This document shows, one piece after another, positions 51,141-58,893 of a stretch of 64,000 nt of DNA. Below the pieces are notes generated by a model. The model searched no databases and had not been told where the DNA came from. It was given only the letters and a program-made list of their open reading frames with translations. A program made the position numbers and the translations under genes. How positions within the stretch are numbered: the stretch's first letter is position 1; every line of letters begins with the position of its first letter. The stretch is from Nostoc sp. NMS8 (lineage in GTDB: Bacteria > Cyanobacteriota > Cyanobacteriia > Cyanobacteriales > Nostocaceae): the NCBI RefSeq assembly GCF_017115045.1, contig NZ_JABXKK010000119.1, positions 1 through 64,000 of the forward strand, given 5' to 3'.

Positions 51141-53588
51141 ATGAGCTATTTTAACCATTATCAGCAACGAAAAGACTATATCATCCTCTTAATAATTTGG
51201 CTGATAGCATTAGCTATAGATAGAACTTGGTTTTTCTTAGATGAATCGATTCCAGCCTACGATCAAAGCGCACATTTAACGGTAGCACTGTATCATTATA
51301 AAGTTTTTCAAAACTTCAATATTTTCTCAGGAGATTGGTGGTTATCTCTGTGGCAATTAACTCCAAGTTATCGCGCTCCTTTCGTATATATTTGCACAGT
51401 ACCATTTTTGATGTTGTTTGGACGGGGATCTGACCAAGCAAGTTTGGTCAATTTATTGTACACTGCGATGATTATACTTTCAGTGTATCATTTAGGGAAT
51501 TTCTTATTTAAAAACCGAAAAACTAGCATAACCGCCAGCATATTTTGTCTGTTATTTCCTATTTTGGGAATTATGCGGACAGATTATTTAATAGATTATG
51601 GTTTGACAGCAATTGTTATCCTAACTTTCACAGTTCTGACGATTTGGAAAGATAGTTATATTCGGTTTCCATCATGGAGTTTAACTATTGTATTGGGCAT
51701 AGGAATAGGTTTAATCATGTTGGCTAAACCTACAGGGATTATTTTTATTTTAGTTCCTAGTATTTGGACATTAATTAGTTTTATTAGAAAACGTAAATTA
51801 ACCAAGCTAATTCAAACTTGCTTATCTTTGATGATAGCTTGGTTAATTTGTCATTTTTGGTATGGCGTAAATTGGTTAACGATTATTACATCGGCATTAA
51901 ACGCTAACAAAGTCGGAAAAGGGGAGGGCGATCCTTCTGCTACAACTATTGCTGGATGGTTATACTATCCACAGATGATTCCAGAAAGCGTTGGTTTACC
52001 AATATTGTCTGTGAGTATTGGTATTTTATTGGTTTATCTGATTAAATATCGATTTAATACTGATTTAATTTCAGGAAATCTTCATAAATCGGCTCGAATT
52101 TGGTTATTAGTTACCTTACTCAGTAGCTATATAATTTGTACTTTGGGCACAAATAAAGATATTAGATTTATTCTGCCATGCTTTCCGATAATTAGTTTAA
52201 TATTTGCTGATTTATTCAACTTAATTGAAAATATATATTTTGATATATTAAGATTAATTGCCATTGTGTTAAGTGGCATAATTTTACTCAATAATTTGTT
52301 TCCATTACCCCTAATTCAAACATGGGGTGGTAAACATTTACCTAATGATGATGCTAGGAAATATCCCCTGGATAAACTAATAAATAAAATCAACGAAACA
52401 GATGTATATTTAAGGTCAAATTTAGGGATAATTCCCGTTTCAGCACCTCAGATAAATGAGTTTACTTTAGATTATTTTGGGACATTAGCAGACTTTCGCG
52501 TATATGGCAGAAAATTAACAACAAACTTATCTCGCCTAGAGCAAGATTTACAATATTTCTCTTGGTATGTCACCAGAGAGAATGAACCAAATGAGCCGGG
52601 AGAAAGTGGAGAAACTAAACAGAAATTAAAATCTTTAGTGGAATCTTCTACTGATTTGAAATTACAGGGTGATTGGATATTACCTGGTAGAGATAAATTG
52701 CGATTATATCACCGCAAAAATCCTTATGTGGTTGTTCAAAAAATAAGTAATACTGAGTCTGGAATTAATCTAGAAAAAGTTGAAATTTCTCAGCAAGTAA
52801 TTTTAGATAAAAATAACCCTGTAACCTATCAAATAACAGGTTCATGGGATGATTTGCAAAATGGACTATTACTGTTAAAATGGCAAAATGACCAATCATA
52901 TTGGTATCACGATCATGCCATTGGCTTGGGTAATTTATACTGTGGCATCAAATGTCACCCAGAAGGAAGTTTCCGGGTAAAAGAGGACTTAGCCACATTT
53001 ATTCCCAAAACACTACCACTAGGAAAATATCAACTATCAGCACTCTATTTAGATAGGAGAAACAATAAAATCACATCTTTAAATATTCCAGATATTACTG
53101 TAAATGTGACAAATGTAGGAACAGTAGAAAAATCGCCACCTTTAGATTTAGTTACCCGGAGTTCACAACTAGCACAAGAGTTACAACAGGGAAAATTAGA
53201 TAATCTATTTGTACAGATAAGTAATTTCAATCAATACGATCCTACTCAAGATTATTTAAAACAAATTGAATTTGCAGGTAATTATCATCTACAAAAAGAG
53301 CCAAATAATTTAAATTGGCGTTACACTCTAGTGTTATCACAACTTTTACGGCGGCAAGTTCCAGAACTAATCCAAAATTTAATAGAATTAACTAAATATG
53401 ATGCTGAAAATCCTTACACATATCTTTATTTAGCTTTTGTTTATTTATATAATTTTCAACCTTTACAAGCTGAACCAAATTTAGCGATCGCAGAAAAATT
53501 AAAACCAGATATACCAGAATTAAAAACTTTAAAGAAAGTAACAAATATTATGAAATTTTTGCCTCTAGAATGGTTTTCCACCAAGTAA
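51141..53588 (+). CDS. ArnT/PMT-type membrane glycosyltransferase (GT39-like)
   Basis: An 815-residue protein with about ten predicted helices in residues 1-400 and a soluble C-terminal half. The exoplasmic loop after helix 1 has DESIPAYDQSAHL, which fits the catalytic Asp of dolichyl/polyprenyl-phosphate-sugar transferases of the ArnT/PMT clan. The C-terminal part has a beta-rich segment and a final TPR-like region (QEPNN... EAENPYTYLYLAFVYLYNFQ). It probably moves a sugar from a lipid carrier onto lipid or protein outside the membrane. The next glycosyltransferase follows 280 bases on. Confidence 0.82.
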   Translation: MSYFNHYQQRKDYIILLIIWLIALAIDRTWFFLDESIPAYDQSAHLTVALYHYKVFQNFNIFSGDWWLSLWQLTPSYRAPFVYICTVPFLMLFGRGSDQASLVNLLYTAMIILSVYHLGNFLFKNRKTSITASIFCLLFPILGIMRTDYLIDYGLTAIVILTFTVLTIWKDSYIRFPSWSLTIVLGIGIGLIMLAKPTGIIFILVPSIWTLISFIRKRKLTKLIQTCLSLMIAWLICHFWYGVNWLTIITSALNANKVGKGEGDPSATTIAGWLYYPQMIPESVGLPILSVSIGILLVYLIKYRFNTDLISGNLHKSARIWLLVTLLSSYIICTLGTNKDIRFILPCFPIISLIFADLFNLIENIYFDILRLIAIVLSGIILLNNLFPLPLIQTWGGKHLPNDDARKYPLDKLINKINETDVYLRSNLGIIPVSAPQINEFTLDYFGTLADFRVYGRKLTTNLSRLEQDLQYFSWYVTRENEPNEPGESGETKQKLKSLVESSTDLKLQGDWILPGRDKLRLYHRKNPYVVVQKISNTESGINLEKVEISQQVILDKNNPVTYQITGSWDDLQNGLLLLKWQNDQSYWYHDHAIGLGNLYCGIKCHPEGSFRVKEDLATFIPKTLPLGKYQLSALYLDRRNNKITSLNIPDITVNVTNVGTVEKSPPLDLVTRSSQLAQELQQGKLDNLFVQISNFNQYDPTQDYLKQIEFAGNYHLQKEPNNLNWRYTLVLSQLLRRQVPELIQNLIELTKYDAENPYTYLYLAFVYLYNFQPLQAEPNLAIAEKLKPDIPELKTLKKVTNIMKFLPLEWFSTK

Positions 53589-53870
53589 TAGGAGAAACGG
53601 GAAGTTGCTGATTGAGGGAAGCAACCTCAGTTCTAAAATTGCAATTTTAGCTTCGATATCGGGGGTTGAGATATGATTTTTTGATAGTCTGTTGTTATTT
53701 ATCTACCTTGCCATGTGTTTTAGTCGAAATCTCAAGGACACGGGGCATTTTTGGGAGAAGCTATACCACAGCACGAGTTTTACCAATGCAGACAAACAGC
53801 GCGTAATATTAATATTAGTATCATCCATAACTAAAATAGCTTCATCTTCACCCAGTTATTAGTAGATAGT

Positions 53871-54818
53871 ATGGCTAAAATTACTGTTTGCATTCCTACT
53901 TTTAATCGTGTTCATCTCCTTCCTTATGCTATTGACAGTGTACTTAATCAGTCTGAGCAAGACTTTGAGCTAATTGTTTGTGATGACGGTTCTAAGGATG
54001 GCACACCTGAGTTGATGTCACAGTACACAGATGAGCGGATTAAATATATCCGTCATCTGCAAAATATTGGTAAAAGTAATAATATGCGCTCTGGCTTTGA
54101 TGCAGCCAGCGGTGAATATTTTATTAAATTTGATGATGACGATCGGCTAACACCCAATTTTCTCGCAAGTACCGCAGTTATTCTTACTCAAGACTCTAGC
54201 ATTGATTTCGTTGGTACAGACCATTGGATAATTGATATTAACAATGTACGAGATGAGGCAAAAACTCAAGAAAATTCTCATCGCTGGGGTAGGAATAATT
54301 TACCCGCAGGGATTGTAAATAATTTGTTGGAAGTGGTATTTATTCAGCAAAGCTTTCAAGTTGGGGCAACATTATTTCGCCGTAAAACATTGCAAGAATT
54401 AGGATATATGCAGGCAAATCTGCAAAATTGTGAGGATAATGATTTATTTGTGCGTCTGGCTTTAGCTGGAAAAAAGGGCTATTATTTACCAGAATTATTG
54501 ATGGAATATCGCTACCATGCAGAGCAGCAAGGTATCAATCGAGCTATTCCTTATTTATTTGATAAAATCCGGTATTTAGAAAATTATAAGTTTGAGTCTG
54601 AAAAAATAGAGACAATCAGGAAAAATCGTCTAACTGAAACAAAATTATTATTAGGTTTACGTTTAATTGAAAAGGGTGAAACGCAAAAAGGCAGAGAGCT
54701 AGTTTTAGCAGGACAGTCTTTTTCAACTCCTAAAGCTTGGACTGGTTTAGGTTTATCGTTGTTACCTATTGGGTTGCGAGGTAAGGCGTTTAATGCACTG
54801 CGACAGGTGCGGGGTTAG
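53871..54818 (+). CDS. Family 2 glycosyltransferase
   Basis: A 315-residue GT-A glycosyltransferase. Motifs are the N-terminal VCIPTFNRVHLLPYAIDSVL, the nucleotide-sugar Asp pair in VCDDGSKDGT, the metal-binding DDDDR (KFDDDDRLTPNF) and the catalytic NCEDNDLFVRLA. It is cytoplasmic and likely builds an oligosaccharide or glycolipid for the membrane transferase upstream; the sugar is unknown. Confidence 0.92.
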   Translation: MAKITVCIPTFNRVHLLPYAIDSVLNQSEQDFELIVCDDGSKDGTPELMSQYTDERIKYIRHLQNIGKSNNMRSGFDAASGEYFIKFDDDDRLTPNFLASTAVILTQDSSIDFVGTDHWIIDINNVRDEAKTQENSHRWGRNNLPAGIVNNLLEVVFIQQSFQVGATLFRRKTLQELGYMQANLQNCEDNDLFVRLALAGKKGYYLPELLMEYRYHAEQQGINRAIPYLFDKIRYLENYKFESEKIETIRKNRLTETKLLLGLRLIEKGETQKGRELVLAGQSFSTPKAWTGLGLSLLPIGLRGKAFNALRQVRG

Positions 54819-54860
54819 AGATTGACATAATTGTGCAACTGACTTTTACGTCATGTGGAA

Positions 54861-55025
54861 AGGGAGCATCCCAAATGTGTAAAAACATATTTTGTCATTA
54901 CGAGCGTAATGAAATGGAGCGAAGCAATCGCAACACCTAGACCTTGCGATTGCTTCATTCCGCTTCGCTTCATTCGCAATGACAATCTGTTATCTTAGTC
55001 AATTTGCAAAAGTGGGATGCTCCCT
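54861..55025. mobile_element. MITE-like element with 13-bp terminal inverted repeats
   Basis: AGGGAGCATCCCA (54861-54873) and TGGGATGCTCCCT (55013-55025) are exact inverted copies enclosing 139 bases. Inside, GTCATTACGAGCG ... CGCAATGAC (54894-54983) forms a second, long imperfect palindrome rich in GAAGCAATCGCAA/TTGCGATTGCTTC. No coding capacity. No clear target duplication is seen, so it may be an old insertion. Confidence 0.75.
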
Positions 55026-55066
55026 GTGGAGAAGAAGAGGCCGAAATCGCAAAGGGATTTGCAAAT

Positions 55067-55822
55067 CTACCTATTTTGTGGAATAGTTGGGGTAAGTTGG
55101 TAAGTTAAGTTGGATGTAAGTTGAGTAATTAAGAATAATGTACCAAGAGTTAAAGCTATGGATACAAGTGCGATCGCTAAAGAGTTAGTCTTCCAAAAGC
55201 TTAGTTTTCCTTGTGTATAAGCTGTATTGGTTATATTCACTTCCCGCCTAGCTTCTTCTAAAATTGATTGCAAAGCATTTATCTGCTCATCTTCTAGCTC
55301 TGCATATCTATCTTGTTTAAAAGCATTTTCTATAATTTTTACCTTTTCCTCGGAAGATAATTGAGCAACTTCTCTCTTGACAACTTCGTAAGGATTACTT
55401 TGCTTTATAGGTTGTGAGGATGGAGCTTGAGAGTTTGGTTGAAAATGTTGCTGACGAAATTGATCCAGTTTTTCATGCTTAACAGGTTCAGAGGATTGAT
55501 TTGGTCTAATTGGTGGTTGAATCGGAGTATCTTGTCGAATTTCTTTTTTGGTAAAACTGTAGACGTTATTTTGCGTTATGGGTTTTGATGATTGATTTTG
55601 AGGTATTTGTGGTTGAGTTGGGATACGCTGATTATTACCTATTTCATTTTTCTTCAATGACCATTTATAATCGCTATCTTGGACAACCATATTTTTTAAT
55701 GAAGAATACAAGTAATGGTTGACTTCCCGTTTTTCAACTCCCAATATATCAGCAATTTTTACTGCCCTTAAGGGAGTGCCACGTTTCAAAATTTCAAAAA
55801 TTTTAGATTCCAGACTATCCAT
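55067..55822 (-). CDS. Z-alpha-like winged-helix protein with C-terminal membrane anchor
   Basis: A 251-residue protein. Residues 3-58 form a winged helix close to vertebrate Z-alpha domains of ADAR1/ZBP1: EKREVNHYLYSSL (30-42) matches the recognition helix, with K31, N35, Y39 and the later W54 in the positions that contact Z-DNA or Z-RNA (ADAR1 K169, N173, Y177, W195). The beta-wing Pro-Pro is replaced by Asp-Ser-Asp-Tyr. Residues 60-150 are a Gln/Pro-rich, low-complexity linker; about 150-200 is a charged helix; residues 212-234 (SLAIALVSIALTLGTLFLIT) form a tail anchor. It is the last gene of the ParA/ParB-like cassette, 42 bases after the second gene. The family assignment needs a profile search. 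Confidence 0.72.
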   Translation of the reverse strand: MDSLESKIFEILKRGTPLRAVKIADILGVEKREVNHYLYSSLKNMVVQDSDYKWSLKKNEIGNNQRIPTQPQIPQNQSSKPITQNNVYSFTKKEIRQDTPIQPPIRPNQSSEPVKHEKLDQFRQQHFQPNSQAPSSQPIKQSNPYEVVKREVAQLSSEEKVKIIENAFKQDRYAELEDEQINALQSILEEARREVNITNTAYTQGKLSFWKTNSLAIALVSIALTLGTLFLITQLTSNLTYQLTPTIPQNR

Positions 55823-55864
55823 ATTAGCCCCGAATTATTCTTGCAATTAAGATGTAACTAAATT

Positions 55865-56608
55865 TTAAATGAACAATAGCCGTGTCCAGCTATCAACAAT
55901 ATCTACCATTTTATCGCTACTTATACCTTTAATCTGTTTTTTGCCACTGGCAATTTTTACTCTTGTTAATACATCTTTCAAAGATTCAAAGTTTTTATTT
56001 TTACGCTCTTTTTCCACACCTTCAGCAACCTGAATAGCTTTTTTATCAGTAAAACCAGCGCTTCTTAATCTGAAAGTCAGTTCTAGTAAACTTAGACTAT
56101 TAAATGCATCTAGTGGTGTAATTTGTTTGGGTATCTGACTTTCAATCAATTTCAGAGTTTCGTATAGTTTCTGTCTCTCTTGTGCCAATTCTGACCTTAA
56201 ATCATTAATTTGCTTTTCCAACAAATTAAATTCATTATTTTTTGAAATCGATTCTGAATGATTTGTTTTAATTGAAGTTTTAATTTCTGATCTCTCATCA
56301 AAATCCAATCCCCTAAATGCAGCTACTTGCTTAAATATTTCATCTTCACTCTTAGGAGAAATTACAAAGGCATTGACCATTTCGCATTGACGAGGTTTTT
56401 TTTCTCTTGCTCTAACAGCAGCATAATATTCAAAGTATCCATCAATTACTGCATAAGTCTCTAAACCTGTAGTTTTCAAAACTAATGGTCTGATAATTCC
56501 CCCACTTTCTATAATCATATCAGCGAGGCTATTTAAAGCATCATCGGAGAAATTGGATGCAGGTATATCACAAGTAATATTTTTTACATCTACAGTATAA
56601 AATTTCAT
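55865..56608 (-). CDS. ParB/Srx-fold-like protein
   Basis: A 247-residue protein. Residues 1-80 resemble the ParB N-terminal fold (SLADMIIESGGIIRPLVLK, then YAVIDGYFEYYAAVRARE). The canonical GERR motif that binds CTP is replaced by DGYFEYYAA, so nucleotide chemistry may be lost. A coiled coil (about 110-150, EKQINDLRSELAQERQKLYE) and a helical C-terminus (IKGISSDKMVDIVDSW, perhaps a helix-hairpin-helix) follow. It lies 2 bases after the ParA fusion gene. No helix-turn-helix for a parS site is clear. Confidence 0.75.
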   Translation of the reverse strand: MKFYTVDVKNITCDIPASNFSDDALNSLADMIIESGGIIRPLVLKTTGLETYAVIDGYFEYYAAVRAREKKPRQCEMVNAFVISPKSEDEIFKQVAAFRGLDFDERSEIKTSIKTNHSESISKNNEFNLLEKQINDLRSELAQERQKLYETLKLIESQIPKQITPLDAFNSLSLLELTFRLRSAGFTDKKAIQVAEGVEKERKNKNFESLKDVLTRVKIASGKKQIKGISSDKMVDIVDSWTRLLFI

Positions 56609-56610
56609 TA

Positions 56611-57990
56611 TTAACTAACTCCTATTTCTTCTAAAACTTCTTTGGCTAACATCTCAAATTCCATAGCAGATTGTTGAGCATTAGCTTTCGATTCTGCATA
56701 TTTTATAACTGATTTTGGATCTGGATATTCTAAATCTCCTATTGTTATAGTATTATTCATACATTCTGACAGAGAGGTTCTATCATAAATAACTGCTTCC
56801 ATTAAAGGTAAGTCATACCGATCAGATATAACACTTCTTTGTCTCGGAAAAGTGTACTGCAAAAATTTAGCGTTAGTAGAAATTTTAGAAGATAGAACTC
56901 CTATTATGTTAATGGGTTGCTTCCCAATAAGTACTCTGAATTCATTAATTTGCTTTAGAAAGTTTTTGACTGTTGGTAAACCTTGATTTGCAAATGGTTT
57001 TAAATCTGAAGGAATTATTAAATAATCAGAAGCAATAAGGGCAACTTCAGCATAATAATCTCTTGATGGGGGAGTATCAATAATTACAATATCATAATCA
57101 GTTTCTACTGTTTTGAGTTTGGAAATCAGCCTACTTTTGCTTACGGCTATTTTATTTAGTGTATCTTGCTTATCAATCAAGTTAATGTGTGATGGAACCA
57201 CATCTATTTCTGGATTATTAAAATAATGAGACTGACGCATAATTTCTGGTATAAAATTGAAATCTGATGATTCTAATAAACAAGATACATTTTGTTCGCG
57301 TAAATCATCATCTTCATCAAATTGAAATTTTATTAATCCTGTCGCAAAAGTAGTATTTGCCTGAGAATCTATATCAATCAGAAGTACTTTTTTACCTTTT
57401 TTACGTAATGCTGCCGCCAGGTTTACTGCAACAGTAGTTTTACCAACGCCGCCTTTATTGTGGTAGATTGCAATCGTTTTCATTGAATGTTTTCTCTTTA
57501 TTTCAAAATTGGAATTTTTTTCAGTTATTTGAACTTCTGGTTGATCTACCAACTGTCCTTCTTTTAAACTATATCTACCAATTAAACATTTAATAGTCTC
57601 TAATTGAGTCTCAACTTCTTTGCTAGAACATTTAAATACTAGTTTGATATCAGTCTGTAATTTCTCATAAATTCTAATCTCTTTGCCATTAGTCAGCAAT
57701 CCATACCTGACATTCAAGCTGGTTAAATAATGCCTGAGTCGGGGGACATGATTATTTAAGTTTTGTTTGGGATGTTTTGCCTCGATGACGACACTCAGGG
57801 GTGAGTTGGCATCTAAGACAAAGGGAATCACTTGCGCGGCAAATGCTAAAAAATCTAAGCGGATGCTACCAATGGCAACTTCTTGATGCCAGGTGTTAGG
57901 AGTATAACCTAGCTGCGGTAGCAAATATTGCACTATGAGTTTGCTTTCAACTTCGCTTTCGTTACGGCATAGCTCAGGATTAAAAGGCAA
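56611..57990 (-). CDS. HsdR-N-like nuclease domain fused to a ParA ATPase
   Basis: A 459-residue fusion. Residues about 10-140 fit the PD-(D/E)xK-type N-terminal domain of restriction-enzyme subunit R: E13/E15, D46 (IRLDFLAF) and E70-x-K72 (VVIEAKHP). From residue 170 it is a deviant-Walker ParA (MKTIAIYHNKGGVGKTT, Walker A 178-186 with signature Lys179; Walker B-like DYDIVIIDTPPS). Only TTG can start the full frame (preceded by AGAGG); the first ATG is M170 at 57483, so an ATPase-only form is possible. First gene of the cassette. Confidence 0.82.
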   Translation of the reverse strand: MPFNPELCRNESEVESKLIVQYLLPQLGYTPNTWHQEVAIGSIRLDFLAFAAQVIPFVLDANSPLSVVIEAKHPKQNLNNHVPRLRHYLTSLNVRYGLLTNGKEIRIYEKLQTDIKLVFKCSSKEVETQLETIKCLIGRYSLKEGQLVDQPEVQITEKNSNFEIKRKHSMKTIAIYHNKGGVGKTTVAVNLAAALRKKGKKVLLIDIDSQANTTFATGLIKFQFDEDDDLREQNVSCLLESSDFNFIPEIMRQSHYFNNPEIDVVPSHINLIDKQDTLNKIAVSKSRLISKLKTVETDYDIVIIDTPPSRDYYAEVALIASDYLIIPSDLKPFANQGLPTVKNFLKQINEFRVLIGKQPINIIGVLSSKISTNAKFLQYTFPRQRSVISDRYDLPLMEAVIYDRTSLSECMNNTITIGDLEYPDPKSVIKYAESKANAQQSAMEFEMLAKEVLEEIGVS

Positions 57991-58254
57991 TATTTTTCTA
58001 CCTCTAAATAATTATTGGACTTGGGACAAAACCTTATATTTGCTAGATTATGCCATAACCTTAATGATTTTGAGTGATAGAAATCACTTAGAATAAATAC
58101 AAAAGTCATCATAAAATTAGTGCTTTTGCTGATGAAATAACCACTTCTGAAAGCTAGTCATATTCAAAATTACCAGGCTGTGTATGTATTTCTCCATTCC
58201 CCCCGTAAATGGCTAGAATCAAGGTGTTTACTTTACTTATTTGCGCTAAAGGTT

Positions 58255-58623
58255 TTGGCTACTGTATCTTGTCCCCACTGTCATCAACTCGTTGATAGTC
58301 AAGCTATTAGTTGTCCCTATTGCCGGACAACACTCAAAGCTTACGGTCATCCCGGTATTCCATTGCACCGCGCTATTGGGGACGGGTATCTATGCGACAC
58401 TTGCACTTATCAGGCTGATGATACTTGCAATTTTCCTCAGCGTCCCTACGCCAAAGACTGTACCCTCTACCAAAATATTGAAGAGACAAAGTTAGAGTTA
58501 GAACAGCAGCGTTACACCAACAGTTTTGCAGTAACGGCGAAAATTTGGGTAAAACGCAACCAAGCTTTGCTGTTGCTATTAGGTCTATTATTGGTCTGTT
58601 TGTTTTTCAGTCTAGTAACTTAG
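58255..58623 (+). CDS. Zinc-ribbon protein with C-terminal membrane anchor
   Basis: A 122-residue protein if started at TTG 58255 (near LATVSCPHC); a longer GTG frame from 58180 is possible. Two Cys pairs (CPHCHQLVDSQAISCPYC) form one zinc ribbon and a second Cys cluster (CDTCTYQADDTCNFPQ, then CTLY) may bind another metal. The C-terminal hydrophobic run (LLLLLGLLLVCLFFSLV) anchors it in the membrane. Such small proteins are common in cyanobacteria with no assigned role. Divergent from the ParA cassette. Confidence 0.7.
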   Translation: MATVSCPHCHQLVDSQAISCPYCRTTLKAYGHPGIPLHRAIGDGYLCDTCTYQADDTCNFPQRPYAKDCTLYQNIEETKLELEQQRYTNSFAVTAKIWVKRNQALLLLLGLLLVCLFFSLVT

Positions 58624-58893
58624 ATGATTAGAACTGATACAGTTTGAAAATGCTCAGGGTGCGAAAGCGTTAAACCGAAAATGTACGGATACAGTATTGA
58701 ATCTTTCCATCCCAGAGGTTGCAATTGCTCTTGATACGCTAGACGACTACGAGCAGCTACTATATATTTTATAAATCGGATAGGATGCTTAACCTACAAT
58801 ATATAGTGCTATATCTTTGTAGTTAAAAATTTAAATAAACTACAAAGGCTTAAAAAAATCACAAAGCCGACTTTTGTAACACAACCGTATTTG
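58624..58893. other. Intergenic region with possible remnant frame
   Basis: 270 bases. A 48-codon open stretch (58628-58774, ending LSIPEVAIALDTLDDYEQLL) lacks an ATG and might be a decayed protein end; no family recognised. The permease promoter lies in the AT-rich part after 58800. Confidence 0.4.

Noticed and set aside
58628..58774. 48-codon stretch ending DTLDDYEQLL
   Set aside because: Lacks an ATG and could not be matched to a family; might be a gene remnant but evidence is too thin to call.
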